Shown here in pieces: positions 48,142 to 57,162 of a DNA stretch of 64,000 bases. The notes beneath the pieces were generated by a model that did not search any database, was not told where the DNA came from, and saw nothing but the letters and a program-made list of their open reading frames with translations. How positions within the stretch are numbered: the stretch's first letter is position 1; each line of letters starts with the position of its first letter. Position numbers and translations under genes: made by a program. The DNA comes from Methylocystis parvus OBBP (GTDB taxonomy: Bacteria; Pseudomonadota; Alphaproteobacteria; Rhizobiales; Beijerinckiaceae), in contig NZ_CP092968.1 of assembly GCF_027571405.1 (NCBI RefSeq), positions 620,001-684,000 of the forward strand. The letters run 5' to 3'.

Positions 48142-49164
48142 ATGAAATTCGATCCGACGCTCTCCGCACTCCGAAGCTCGGTCCTTCTTCTTTCTCTCGC
48201 ATCTCTCGCCGGATGCGCCTCGACGTCCCAATCGCCGCGTTATGGCGGTCTCGCTTATTCCCCTTACGGTTCGAACGTCGATCCGAAATATGGCGTGCGC
48301 GCCAGTCCCCGCATCGTGGCCGATGGCGAGGAGGTTCCGAAGGGCGGCGGCAATTATATGGTTGGAAAGCCGTATAAAATCGCCGGCCAAACCTATTATC
48401 CGAGCGAGAGGCCCTTCTCCGGGGCTGGCACCGCTTCCTGGTACGGCTCGGATTTCCATGGCCGCCGCACGGCCAATGGCGAGATCTTCGATCGGGATTC
48501 GATATCCGCCGCGCATCCGACCATGCCGCTGCCGAGCTACGCCCGCGTCACCAACATGAAAAACATGCGCTCGATCGTCGTGCGCGTAAACGATCGCGGT
48601 CCCTATCATGGCGGTCGCGTGATGGACGTCTCCCAGCGCGTCGCCGAGGCGCTCGACTTCCGCTCGGCGGGCACCGCCAAAGTCAAGGTCGAATGGATCG
48701 GCAAGGCCGACCTCGCCGGCGACGACGACGCGAAACTTCTCGCGACGCTGCGCGACGACGGCCAGCCCGCCAATATCGAAGGCGTCGCGCCGGTCATGGT
48801 CGCCGCGAAGCAGGAGCCGGTTCGCGCCGCCGCTCTCGTCGAGCGCGCGCCGGAGCCGGCGGCCCGCCCGGTCGTCAATGACGCGCCGCCCATCCGTCCG
48901 GCGGTCGGCGAGACGACCGAGATGATGGCCTACGCCCCTGACGCTCGCCCCGAGCCGCTTCCCGAGACGACGGCTACCTCCCGCGACGACAATAATGTGG
49001 ATTCCGAGCCGGTGGCCTCCACCCGCGGCGCGCGGTCCGCGGCTCCCGCCGAGGCGCAGGTGAAATCCTTCCAGGCCGCGCCTTTGCCCCCGGTTCGCCC
49101 GTCCTCCATCGATCATGACGAGGCTGCGATCCCGACGCCCCCCATGCGTCACGCGCTCAACTGA
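48142..49164 (+). CDS. rlpA: septal ring lytic transglycosylase RlpA family lipoprotein
   Basis: A 340-residue lipoprotein from ATG 48142 with a lipobox LAGC (LSLASLAGCASTSQ), then a double-psi beta-barrel domain: GTASWYGSDFHGRRTANGEIFD, the conserved DxxxAAHPTMPLPSYARV and NDRGPYHGGRVMDVSQRVAEAL block. RlpA cleaves denuded peptidoglycan strands at the septum. The C-terminal third is Pro/Ala-rich without a clear SPOR domain. An alternative start is ATG 48103. The stretch 47817-48141 after recJ holds no other convincing gene. Confidence 0.9.
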   Translation: MKFDPTLSALRSSVLLLSLASLAGCASTSQSPRYGGLAYSPYGSNVDPKYGVRASPRIVADGEEVPKGGGNYMVGKPYKIAGQTYYPSERPFSGAGTASWYGSDFHGRRTANGEIFDRDSISAAHPTMPLPSYARVTNMKNMRSIVVRVNDRGPYHGGRVMDVSQRVAEALDFRSAGTAKVKVEWIGKADLAGDDDAKLLATLRDDGQPANIEGVAPVMVAAKQEPVRAAALVERAPEPAARPVVNDAPPIRPAVGETTEMMAYAPDARPEPLPETTATSRDDNNVDSEPVASTRGARSAAPAEAQVKSFQAAPLPPVRPSSIDHDEAAIPTPPMRHALN

Positions 49165-49271
49165 ACGGCGTCTTCCAAGCGCTCGCCGTTGCGTTGCTTT
49201 TTAACTTCTTGGGGGTCATGCTTCGTGGCGCGACGCCATCGGGCGCCGCCGTTTTCTAGCGGAGCATTGTC

Positions 49272-50459
49272 TTGCGCATACGCCACGCCGGAGCGGCCGT
49301 CGCCGCGTTTCTCATTTGTGTGACGACGTTTTTCGGCGGCGCGGCGATCGCGCAGCCTTTTCAGACGAGCGCGCCGCAGGCGATCCTGATCGACGCCGGC
49401 ACCAACACGGTTCTCTTCGAAAAGGGCGCCGACGATTTTGTGACGCCGGCATCGACCGTCAAAATTCTCACCGCCGAGATGATCTTCCGTGAGTTGACCG
49501 AAGGCCGCCTGAGGCTCGGCGACGAGATGCAGGTCTCCGAATATGCGTGGCGCAACGGCGGCGCGCCAGCGGGCGGCTCGGCCATGTTCCTCAAGGTCAA
49601 CAGCCGCGCCAGCGTCGAAAACCTGCTGCGCGGGCTCATCGTCGATTCGGGCAATGACGCCGCGCTCGTTCTCGCCGAGGGCGTCGCCGGCAATGAGGAA
49701 GCTTTTGTCATGCGCATGAACAAGCGCGCGGCGGAGCTGGGCCTCGTCAAATCCCGTTTCGGGAATCCGTGGGGCAAAGCGAGCGACGATCAGAAGGTGA
49801 CGCCCCGGGAAATGGCGAAGCTCGCGCTCTATGTGATCAAGACCTATCCGGACTTCTATAAAATTTTTGGCGAGAAGGAATTCACCTGGAACAATATCCG
49901 GCAGCAGAACCGCAATCCGTTGCTGACGATGAGCATCGGCGCGGACGGATTGAAAACCGGCAATATTGAAAAGGGGGAGTTCGGACTCGTGGGGTCGGCC
50001 GTGGAAGAGGGGCGCCGGCTGATCGTCGCCGTCTACGGCGCCAAGACCGCGAAGGAGCGGGCCGAAGAAGCGCGCAAGCTCCTGCAATGGGGTTTTCGGA
50101 ACTTCGAGGAGAAAGACCTCTTCAAGGCGGGCGAACCGATCGGCCCGGCGCAGGTTTATGGCGGGACCAGGGGCTCCGTCGACCTCGTCTCGAAAACGGA
50201 TGTGAAGGTGTTGTTGCAGCGCGGCTCCAACGAGAAGCTCTCGGGAAAGATCGTCTATGAAGGGCCGGTCGTCGCGCCGGTCGAGGCCGCGCAGCAGATC
50301 GGCAAGCTCGAGATCAAGCGCGGCGCGGCCGTGGTTCTCGAGCAGCCGCTCGAAGCCTCCGAGGCGATCGCGGAAGGGTCGCTGTCGAGTCGCGCTTTCG
50401 ACGCGGTTTACGAGTATGCTGCGGCCAAGATCCACGACAAGCTGTCGGCCAGGAAATGA
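49272..50459 (+). CDS. D-alanyl-D-alanine carboxypeptidase (PBP5/6-like)
   Basis: Penicillin-binding protein of 395 residues trimming terminal D-Ala from peptidoglycan pentapeptides. It has a signal peptide (1-27), the SxxK motif STVK (Ser61, Lys64), SGN (126-128) and KTG (228-230), then the C-terminal PBP5_C domain with a possible amphipathic tail. Start is TTG 49272 with GGAG upstream. It overlaps tmk by 4 bases (ATGA), so dac-tmk-holB and the glycosyltransferase form one unit. Confidence 0.93.
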   Translation: MRIRHAGAAVAAFLICVTTFFGGAAIAQPFQTSAPQAILIDAGTNTVLFEKGADDFVTPASTVKILTAEMIFRELTEGRLRLGDEMQVSEYAWRNGGAPAGGSAMFLKVNSRASVENLLRGLIVDSGNDAALVLAEGVAGNEEAFVMRMNKRAAELGLVKSRFGNPWGKASDDQKVTPREMAKLALYVIKTYPDFYKIFGEKEFTWNNIRQQNRNPLLTMSIGADGLKTGNIEKGEFGLVGSAVEEGRRLIVAVYGAKTAKERAEEARKLLQWGFRNFEEKDLFKAGEPIGPAQVYGGTRGSVDLVSKTDVKVLLQRGSNEKLSGKIVYEGPVVAPVEAAQQIGKLEIKRGAAVVLEQPLEASEAIAEGSLSSRAFDAVYEYAAAKIHDKLSARK

Positions 50460-51133
50460 CAGGCGCCGAAAGAGGCCGTTTCATCACATTCGAAGGCGGG
50501 GAGGGCGTTGGGAAGTCGACGCAGCTCAGGCGCCTCGCCGAACATCTGCGCGCCTGCGGAATCGAGGCGGTGACGACGCGCGAGCCGGGCGGCACGCCGA
50601 AGGCGGAAAGATTGCGGCGGATATTGCTCTCCGGCCGCATCGCGCCGCTCGGCGCGCTGGCCGAGGCGACGCTTTTCGCGGCTGCGCGCATCGATCATGT
50701 CGAGAACCTGATCGCGCCTTCGCTGGCGCGGGGCGCCTGGGTGCTTTGCGACCGGTTCACGGATTCGACGCGCGCCTATCAGGGCGCGCGGGGCGGCGTG
50801 GAGCCGCAGGCGCTTGCGCTGCTGGAGAAGGCGGCCGTGGGCGACCTCGAGCCGGACCTCACCATCGTCATCGACCTGCCGCCCAAGGATGGCCTCGCCC
50901 GAGCCGCGGTCCGTCGTGAAGTCGCCGGGGAGCGCGCCGACCGGTTCGAGGCGGAGGATGGCGGCTTTCACGAAGGCTTGCGTCGCGCTTTTCTCGACAT
51001 CGCCGAGCGGGAGCCGGAGCGCTGCTGCGTCGTGAACGGCGCGCTGCCCCCCGACGAAGTCGCGCGCGCGATCCGCCAGCTCGTCGACGCCCGCTTTCTC
51101 GACGCACAACCCGCCGCGACCGCCGCGCAATGA
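50456..51133 (+). CDS. tmk: thymidylate kinase
   Basis: Makes dTDP from dTMP with ATP. The 225-residue protein has the P-loop FEGGEGVGKST near residues 12-22, the DR motif (CDRFTDSTRAYQG) and the LID region with Arg-rich RAAVRREVAGERADRFE. It overlaps the carboxypeptidase and holB genes by 4 bases on each side. Confidence 0.96.
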   Translation: MTGAERGRFITFEGGEGVGKSTQLRRLAEHLRACGIEAVTTREPGGTPKAERLRRILLSGRIAPLGALAEATLFAAARIDHVENLIAPSLARGAWVLCDRFTDSTRAYQGARGGVEPQALALLEKAAVGDLEPDLTIVIDLPPKDGLARAAVRREVAGERADRFEAEDGGFHEGLRRAFLDIAEREPERCCVVNGALPPDEVARAIRQLVDARFLDAQPAATAAQ

Positions 51134-52206
51134 GCAAAGAGGCCGCCGGCCCGCCCGAGAGCGACCGTTTCGACGATGCGCCGCATCCGCGCGAGACGCT
51201 CGCCTTTTTCGGCCATGCCGGCGCCGAGCATGAATTGCTGGACGCTTATAAGCGCAACCGTCTCGCGCAGGCCTGGATCGTCGGCGGGCCCGAGGGAGTC
51301 GGCAAGGCGACGTTCGCCTGGCGGTTTGCGCGATTTCTCCTCGCGCATCCCGACCCAAAAGCGTCGGAGGCGCAGAGGGCCGAGACGCTCGCCGTGCCGC
51401 CGGAGCATGTCGCCGCGCGCCGCGTCGCGACCATGGCGCTCGCGGACATCTCCCTGCTGCGCCGCGAATGGAACGAGAAGACCAAGAAGCACTTCACCGA
51501 AATCCGCGTCGACGACGTGCGCGAAATCACGCGGTCCTTTCATCAGGGCTCGGGCACGGGCGGCTGGCGCGTCGCCATCATCGACTGCGCCGACGATCTC
51601 AATCGCAGCGCCGCGAACGCCCTGCTGAAGCTCATCGAGGAGCCGCCCGAACGCTCGCTCTTCCTGCTGGTGGCGCATCAGCCTGGGCGCGTGCTGCCGA
51701 CGATCAGATCGCGCTGCCGCAAGCTCATGCTCGGGCCGTTGACGCAGGATGAAACCGTCGCGGCCGTCGGCGCCGTGGGGGCGCCCTGGAGCGATCGCCC
51801 GGCGGCGGACATTGCGGCGGCGGCGGCGCGGGCCGAGGGCTCTGTCCGCGAGACGCTGCGCCTGCTCGGCGGCGACGCCATGGCTTTCGACACGAGCGTC
51901 GCGCGCCTCTTTCAAAGCCTGCCGCGCGTCGACTGGGGCGGCGTGCATTTCCTCGCCGACAAACTTACCGGCCGCGACAATGAGGCGGCTTACGAGACCT
52001 TCATGCGCGCGCTGGAGCGCCACCTCGATTCCCGCGTGCGCACGCTCTCGCAAGGCGGCGCCGCTCCCGCGCGCATGATCGGCTACGCCCGGGCCTGGGA
52101 CGAGATACGCGACCTCGCGCGCGAGACCGATGTCTTCAATTTCGACAAGCGCGCCATGGTGCTCGGCGTCTTCGAGCGACTGGCCAGGGCCGAGGGCGCG
52201 GGCTGA
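51130..52206 (+). CDS. holB: DNA polymerase III subunit delta'
   Basis: Clamp-loader subunit of 358 residues. AAA-type features: HAYKR-like start, WIVGGPEGVGKATFAW (P-loop), DCADDLNRSAANALLKLIEEPP (Walker B region) and the sensor SRCRKLML. It starts 4 bases before the tmk stop. tmk-holB linkage is conserved in alphaproteobacteria. It is followed after 2 bases by the glycosyltransferase gene. Confidence 0.95.
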   Translation: MSKEAAGPPESDRFDDAPHPRETLAFFGHAGAEHELLDAYKRNRLAQAWIVGGPEGVGKATFAWRFARFLLAHPDPKASEAQRAETLAVPPEHVAARRVATMALADISLLRREWNEKTKKHFTEIRVDDVREITRSFHQGSGTGGWRVAIIDCADDLNRSAANALLKLIEEPPERSLFLLVAHQPGRVLPTIRSRCRKLMLGPLTQDETVAAVGAVGAPWSDRPAADIAAAAARAEGSVRETLRLLGGDAMAFDTSVARLFQSLPRVDWGGVHFLADKLTGRDNEAAYETFMRALERHLDSRVRTLSQGGAAPARMIGYARAWDEIRDLARETDVFNFDKRAMVLGVFERLARAEGAG

Positions 52207-52208
52207 CC

Positions 52209-54488
52209 TTGTCGGGCGAGCGCGAGAAAATCGAAAAAGCGATCGGCCTTTTTCGGAGCGGCGACGCGGCGGGCGCCGAGCGGTTGCTCAAGAAAGTCGT
52301 CGCCAAAAGTCCCGCGCATTTCGACGCGCTTTATATGCTCGGCGTCCTGCTGCATCGAACCGGACGACAGGAGGAGGCCGCGCGTTATCTCTCGCGCGCC
52401 GCGCGGGCGCAGCCGCAAAACCCGGACGTCCATAATACGCTCGGCGCCGCCCTTTATGCGGCGGGCCGTCCCGACGACGCGCTCGCTGCGCTGACCGAGG
52501 CGATCCGTCTCGCTCCGGAGCGTCTGGAGACGTTGATCAACCGCGCCGATCTTTACGCCGCGCTGGAGCGCTTCGACGAAGCGGCGGCGGATTATGAGGC
52601 GGTGCTTGCGCTCGATCGCGCGGCGCTTCCCGCCTATTTGCGTCTCGCCGAAATCCGCCTCCATGCCGGCGCGCCGGAACAGGCGCTTTCCGTCGCCGAG
52701 GCGGCTCTCGCCATGCATCCAATGTCGGCGGACGTCCGATGCGTGCGCGGCAACGCGCTTTGTGAGCTTGGGAGGTTTCAGGAGGCGCTCGCCGATTACG
52801 ACCAGGCGCTCGCTTTTGCTCCCGATGTCGCGGGCTTCCACCTCAACCGCGCAGAGGCGCTCGCGGCGCTCGACCGCGCCGACGAGGCGCTGGAAAGTTA
52901 CGACAGGGCGCTTGCGCTGGCGCCGGGCGACGCCGAGATTTTCGCCGAAAAGGGAAATCTTCTTCGTCGCCTCGACCGGCTCGATGACTCCGTCATCGCT
53001 TTCAACAAAGCGATCGCCTTGGATCCGAAATGTGCGGCGGCCTATGCGGGCCGCGCGGCGAATCTGCTGGAAGCCGGCTATCGGGTTGAAGCGCTGCGTG
53101 ATTACGAGACGCTCGCGGAACTGCGCGGCGACGCAAACCACCTGATCGAACTGAGGGGCTTCATCCGCCGTCAGATGTGCGACTGGTCGCTTGCGCCGAC
53201 AGAGTTGAGCCGCATCGAGGCCAATCTCCGCGAGGGCAGGGAGATCGTCAGCGCCTTTGCGATTCTCTCCATTTCGGGCTCGGAGGCGATCAACGCGCAG
53301 GCCGCGCGGCTGATGGCCCCGCGCGCTCTGACACACGCGCCGGCGCCGAAGCGGCGTTTTGGCGAAAAGATCCGGATCGGCTATTTCTCCGCCGACTTTC
53401 ATGAGCATGCGACTTCGCATCTTCTGGCGGCCGTGTTGGAGAATGCGGATCGCGCGGCTTTCGAACTGATCGGTTTTTCTTTCGGTCCGCAAAGCGACGA
53501 CGCCTATAGACGGCGCATATCCGCCGCCTTCGATGCGTTCCACGACGTTCGGCGTCTTTCGGACGAGGCCGTCGCCGCGCTCGCGCGTGAGGCGGGCGTG
53601 GACGTCGCCGTCGATCTCAAAGGTCTGACAAAGGGACACAGAGCCGGAATCTTCGCGCGCCGCGCCGCGCCGATACAGGTGAATTATCTGGGCTATCCCG
53701 CGTCCATGGGCGCCGGTTACATTGACTATATCGTCGCCGACAGGATCGTGATCCCGCCGGGCGCCGAAGCGGATTTCGCCGAGAAGGTCATCTATCTCCC
53801 GGACTGCTACCAGCCGAACGATCCCAGCAAGGCGATTTCCGGCCGCGCGTTCAGCCGGGCCGATTTCGGCCTGCCGGAAGACGCATTCGTTTTTTGCTGC
53901 TTCAACAATTCATACAAGATTCTGCCGCAGATCTTCGACGTCTGGATGCGCGCGCTGACAAAGACGCCCAACGCCGTTCTCTGGCTGATCGAAGACAATA
54001 AGGCGGCCGTAGAAAATCTTGGTCATGCGGCGGCGGCGCGCGGCGTCGACGCATCCCGACTCGTCTTCTCGTCTCGCATCCGGCTGGACGAGCATCTGGC
54101 GCGACACAAGCTGGCCGATCTCTTTCTCGATACGTCCCCCTACAACGCCCACACCACGGCGAGCGACGCGATTTTCGCGGGCGTTCCGGTGCTGACCTGC
54201 GCCGGATCGACTTTCGCCGGGCGCGTCGCGGCCAGCCTGCTGAACGCCGCCGGGTTGCCGAACATGATTGCGGAGAATCTCGCCGCGTATGAAGCGCTCG
54301 CCATCGAGCTGGCGTCGCAGCCGGAACGGCTCTCGGCGATGCGCGCGCATCTTGAAAGCCAAGGCGAAGCGTCTCCGCTCTTCGATGCGCGCCGCTATGC
54401 GCGAAGTCTCGAAACGGCCTATGCGGAAATCTATCGGCGGAGCCGGGAGGGTTTGGAGCCGGATCACATTCAGGTCGCTGGCGATTGA
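52209..54488 (+). CDS. TPR and glycosyltransferase family 41 (SPINDLY/OGT-like) protein
   Basis: A 759-residue protein with about eight tetratricopeptide repeats (about 1-320) and a C-terminal GT41 domain (about 385-745). Diagnostic pieces are KIRIGYFSADFHEHATSHLL, VDLKGLTKGHRAGIFARRAAPIQVNYLGYPASMG and LFLDTSPYNAHTTASDAIFAGVPVLT. Such enzymes transfer GlcNAc or related sugars to proteins or other acceptors; in bacteria the substrates are mostly unknown. It probably starts at TTG 52209, 2 bases after the holB stop, so it is the last gene of the dac-tmk-holB unit. Confidence 0.9.
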   Translation: MSGEREKIEKAIGLFRSGDAAGAERLLKKVVAKSPAHFDALYMLGVLLHRTGRQEEAARYLSRAARAQPQNPDVHNTLGAALYAAGRPDDALAALTEAIRLAPERLETLINRADLYAALERFDEAAADYEAVLALDRAALPAYLRLAEIRLHAGAPEQALSVAEAALAMHPMSADVRCVRGNALCELGRFQEALADYDQALAFAPDVAGFHLNRAEALAALDRADEALESYDRALALAPGDAEIFAEKGNLLRRLDRLDDSVIAFNKAIALDPKCAAAYAGRAANLLEAGYRVEALRDYETLAELRGDANHLIELRGFIRRQMCDWSLAPTELSRIEANLREGREIVSAFAILSISGSEAINAQAARLMAPRALTHAPAPKRRFGEKIRIGYFSADFHEHATSHLLAAVLENADRAAFELIGFSFGPQSDDAYRRRISAAFDAFHDVRRLSDEAVAALAREAGVDVAVDLKGLTKGHRAGIFARRAAPIQVNYLGYPASMGAGYIDYIVADRIVIPPGAEADFAEKVIYLPDCYQPNDPSKAISGRAFSRADFGLPEDAFVFCCFNNSYKILPQIFDVWMRALTKTPNAVLWLIEDNKAAVENLGHAAAARGVDASRLVFSSRIRLDEHLARHKLADLFLDTSPYNAHTTASDAIFAGVPVLTCAGSTFAGRVAASLLNAAGLPNMIAENLAAYEALAIELASQPERLSAMRAHLESQGEASPLFDARRYARSLETAYAEIYRRSREGLEPDHIQVAGD

Positions 54489-54502
54489 CGGGCAGAACGA
54501 CC

Positions 54503-54646
54503 CTATTCTGCAACGAAGCCGAGATATTCCGGCGGGGACCTGACGACGACCCGCATGATCGGTTCGAAGATCCCGGCGCCGTCCGAATTCACTTTGATCT
54601 CACAGATCACGACATGAATCGCCGGCGCCATGCCGGTCTCCCGCAT
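54503..54646 (-). CDS. possible 47-residue small protein downstream of cca
   Basis: An open frame from ATG 54646 to the stop at 54503, beginning one base after the cca stop. The sequence starts MRETGMAPAIHVVICEIKVN, then a Gly/Phe segment, and ends PPEYLGFVAE. Codon use is like that of neighbours (GC-rich third positions). No homologue known to me; it could be real or chance. Confidence 0.35.
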   Translation of the reverse strand: MRETGMAPAIHVVICEIKVNSDGAGIFEPIMRVVVRSPPEYLGFVAE

Positions 54647-54647
54647 G

Positions 54648-55886
54648 TCAGCCGTCGCCGCCCCGGATGGCCTCTTCCAGTAATTGCCGCACGACCGCGG
54701 GATCGCGCGGAAAACCCGCGCGTATCCATTTCGCCTGAAGCGTCTTCAACGTCGCGCCCAATGCGCGGCCTGGCGCAACGCCGCGCGCGATGAGGTCCGC
54801 CCCCTTGATCGGAAAAGCGGGGGCGGGGGTTCGATCGAGATAGCCGGCGGCCTCCAGCCATTGCGCGTCGTCCGGCGCGGCCGCGCTTTCGGCATGCGCG
54901 AGGGCGAGGGCGTCGCTGGCGGGGCGCGCGCCGCATAGGAAGAGCATCTCGCGCAGATGAGAGATCGGGGGCGCCCGGTCGATTCCGTGCAGCGCCGCAA
55001 GCGTCCGGGCCGCCGCGGCGAGGCGGGCGTGTTCGTCATTCGACAGGCGCATACGGTCGCGCAACCGGTCGGCGTCCTCCGCCGTCAGCGCCGAGAAGGC
55101 GGCGAGGCGCAGAACGGCGTCGCCTTTCTTCCCCCGCGCCGCCTCGATCGCCGCGAGACGCTCCAGCCGGGCCGGATAGCCCATGCCGAGCAGCACCTCG
55201 ATAATCCCGGCATGGGACATGGCGCGCATGATCTCGGGCGCGCGGCGTGCGGGCAGCAGCTTCAATATCTCCGCGCGAACGCGCTCGCGCGAGAGCCGGG
55301 CGAGGCTCCCGCGCGCAAGGATCGACTCGTGCAATCCCTCGCGATCGAAATCGCCTTCGCCATGCGAGGCGTTGAACCGGAAGAAGCGCAGGACGCGCAG
55401 ATAATCCTCGCGGATTCGCGTCGCGGCGTCGCCGATAAAGCGGATGCGCCTGGCGGCGATGTCCTTCAGGCCGCCGGTATAGTCGTGAAGCTTTCCGTCC
55501 GGCGTGAGCGAGATGGCGTTGACGGTGAAGTCGCGGCGCTTGGCGTCCTGCTCGAAATCTCCGCCGAATCGCACGACAGCGTAGCGGCCGTCCGTTTCCA
55601 CGTCCTCGCGCAGGGTCGTCACCTCGAACGGCGCGCCGGCGACGACGATCGTCACAGTCCCGTGCTCGATGCCGGTCGGAACGCCTTTCAGTCCCGCCGC
55701 CCGCGCCGCGTCGAGCACAGCCTCGGGGAGCGCCGTCGTGGCGAGGTCGATCTCATGCGGCGGCAGGCCGAACAAGGCGTCGCGCACGGCGCCGCCCACA
55801 ATACGCGTTTCGGCCCCGGTCCTGGCGAGCGCCGCAAACAAAGTCGCAAGCCGCGGATCGTCGAGAAGATGCCGGGCGCCGTTCAT
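54648..55886 (-). CDS. cca: CCA tRNA nucleotidyltransferase / poly(A) polymerase family
   Basis: A class II nucleotidyltransferase, 412 residues, that adds or repairs the 3' CCA of tRNAs. The nucleotidyltransferase motif is GGAVRDALFGLPPHEIDLATTALP; RRDFTVNAIS and RFIGDAATRIREDYLRVLRFFRF are also intact. The pair EID replaces the usual DID. It overlaps the DUF6111 gene by 4 bases, an arrangement typical of Hyphomicrobiales. Confidence 0.95.
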   Translation of the reverse strand: MNGARHLLDDPRLATLFAALARTGAETRIVGGAVRDALFGLPPHEIDLATTALPEAVLDAARAAGLKGVPTGIEHGTVTIVVAGAPFEVTTLREDVETDGRYAVVRFGGDFEQDAKRRDFTVNAISLTPDGKLHDYTGGLKDIAARRIRFIGDAATRIREDYLRVLRFFRFNASHGEGDFDREGLHESILARGSLARLSRERVRAEILKLLPARRAPEIMRAMSHAGIIEVLLGMGYPARLERLAAIEAARGKKGDAVLRLAAFSALTAEDADRLRDRMRLSNDEHARLAAAARTLAALHGIDRAPPISHLREMLFLCGARPASDALALAHAESAAAPDDAQWLEAAGYLDRTPAPAFPIKGADLIARGVAPGRALGATLKTLQAKWIRAGFPRDPAVVRQLLEEAIRGGDG

Positions 55887-56140
55887 CGGAATTGGCCGGG
55901 GACGAGTTTGCCGTTTTCGACATGGGCAGGAACATAGGCGCCCTGCTGGCGCTCGGTCAGGCCAAGCGTCAACATGCCCGCGATTGCGGTGAGGAGACCG
56001 GCGATCGCAAGCGCCGAAACGATGCGCTTATGCCAAAGCTCGGCGACGAAGGGCCATCGCCGTTGCGCGATATGGAACAGCGTATAGGCCAGAAAAGGCG
56101 TCAGAAAGAGCAGGGCGGTTTCAAAAATTGCGCGCCACAT
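55883..56140 (-). CDS. DUF6111 family membrane protein
   Basis: An 85-residue membrane protein of the DUF6111 type, starting MWRAIFETALLFLTPFLAYTL, with membrane segments at about 5-22 and 41-62. It is usually found beside cca in Hyphomicrobiales; its function is unknown. Its ATG lies at 56140 and its stop overlaps the cca start. Confidence 0.85.
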   Translation of the reverse strand: MWRAIFETALLFLTPFLAYTLFHIAQRRWPFVAELWHKRIVSALAIAGLLTAIAGMLTLGLTERQQGAYVPAHVENGKLVPGQFR

Positions 56141-56347
56141 GGGCGAAAGAGCCTTTCCGGCGTTGCGAGGTCCACCCCGCCAACATGCCCTGTCGCCGGC
56201 GCGGGGTCGAGGGCGGCGCGCACGCCCTGGCCGAAAGATTCACAATCCAAGGTGAACGAAAAAGCGCTTTCCGACAAAGTCGAAAAGCGCCGATCTTTTG
56301 AAAATGAATATTTCGACGCCCCTCAAAACGCCCCCTTGAAAGCAAGA

Positions 56348-56380
56348 CAGCCAGCAATCGCATTTCGCAATTGCTGGCTG
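56348..56380 (-). terminator. hairpin downstream of the glycine-zipper genes
   Basis: CAGCCAGCAAT (56348-56358) pairs with ATTGCTGGCTG (56370-56380), an 11-bp perfect stem with loop of 11 bases. On the minus strand it follows the second glycine-zipper gene by about 50 bases and precedes TCTTGCTTTC, so it may be its terminator. Confidence 0.5.
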
Positions 56381-56431
56381 GTGTCGACTGGCTTACGCCG
56401 GGGACCAGACCAGCGTCCGCCGAAATGCCGC

Positions 56432-56599
56432 TTAGAAGAACAGACCCAGGCAGCCGCCCGCGAGCGCGCCGACGACGCCGGCCGCGATCGTGTTCTGCAG
56501 GCCGCCGAGCGCGGCCGCGGCGAGACCGCCGAGGATGACCGCGCCGACGCCGGCGAAGATGTAGGTGTTCGTGGTGATTTCGAGTTCTTTCTCAGCCAT
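56432..56599 (-). CDS. 55-residue glycine-zipper membrane microprotein, copy 1
   Basis: A 55-residue protein starting MAEKELEITTNTYIFAGVGA, with a short polar N-terminus and two glycine-rich hydrophobic stretches (about 13-33 and 37-55) with spaced Gly residues (GxxxG, LGGLAAAALGG) and one Cys near the end (GGCLGLFF). GGAGGAG lies a few bases before the ATG. It differs from the upstream copy (56657-56824) by two residues only (E3D, I22L). I recognise no family; glycine-zipper peptides may insert in membranes, and some are bacteriocins or pore or scaffold proteins, which would be speculation here. Confidence 0.75.
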   Translation of the reverse strand: MAEKELEITTNTYIFAGVGAVILGGLAAAALGGLQNTIAAGVVGALAGGCLGLFF

Positions 56600-56628
56600 C
56601 GTCTTCACTCCTCCAAATGAATGCCGGA

Positions 56629-56648
56629 GCCGGGCCGCGAGGCCCGGC
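56629..56648. other. intercistronic hairpin between the two microprotein genes
   Basis: GCCGGGCC (56629-56636) pairs with GGCCCGGC (56641-56648), loop GCGA. The 57-base spacer between the two duplicate genes has no U tract after it on the minus strand, so it may stabilise or process a joint transcript. Confidence 0.5.
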
Positions 56649-56656
56649 GCTGTGAA

Positions 56657-56824
56657 TTAGAAGAAGAGGCCGAGGCAGCCGCCCGCGAGCGCGCCGACGA
56701 CGCCAGCCGCGATCGTGTTCTGCAGGCCGCCGAGCGCGGCCGCGGCGAGACCGCCGAGAAGCACGGCGCCGACGCCGGCGAAGATGTAGGTGTTCGTGGT
56801 GATTTCGAGCTCTTTATCAGCCAT
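56657..56824 (-). CDS. 55-residue glycine-zipper membrane microprotein, copy 2
   Basis: Near-identical sister of the preceding gene, starting MADKELEITTNTYIFAGVGA. GAGGAG lies before ATG 56824. Most nucleotide differences between the copies are synonymous, so both proteins appear to be under selection. It is the upstream copy on the minus strand; the two are probably transcribed together. The stretch 56825-57162 upstream contains an AT-rich region that may hold their promoter and that of the ABC gene. Confidence 0.78.
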   Translation of the reverse strand: MADKELEITTNTYIFAGVGAVLLGGLAAAALGGLQNTIAAGVVGALAGGCLGLFF

Positions 56825-57162
56825 GATCGTCACTCCTCTTTGTTCCCAGAGCCGCGCCTTATGCTTTTGATTTTTCTTGGCGCTTCGCCCCACTTTTGTG
56901 GTGGCGCGTCATTTCGACGCAGCGAAAAGGTAACACAAGTTGCGGCGCTGTCCAGACGTCCGGCCAATTTTCCGCGACAACATGTCGCAGCCGCTAAATC
57001 GCTGAAAAATGCTGGTTTTGCCGGGAGTTTTCGCATGGCTTCCGCCTATCGCCCAACTAAAAATTTTTATGACGCGCCGCACAAATCCAGTGTGCGGCGC
57101 AAAATCCGAGGCTTTGCATGAAGGGTCGTTTTCGAAGCTACGGGGCGCTATAGGGACGCGCT

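Noticed and set aside
52083..53639. A 518-codon minus-strand frame opposite the GT41 gene
   Set aside because: Arg-rich shadow; the plus-strand TPR and GT41 motifs are unmistakable.
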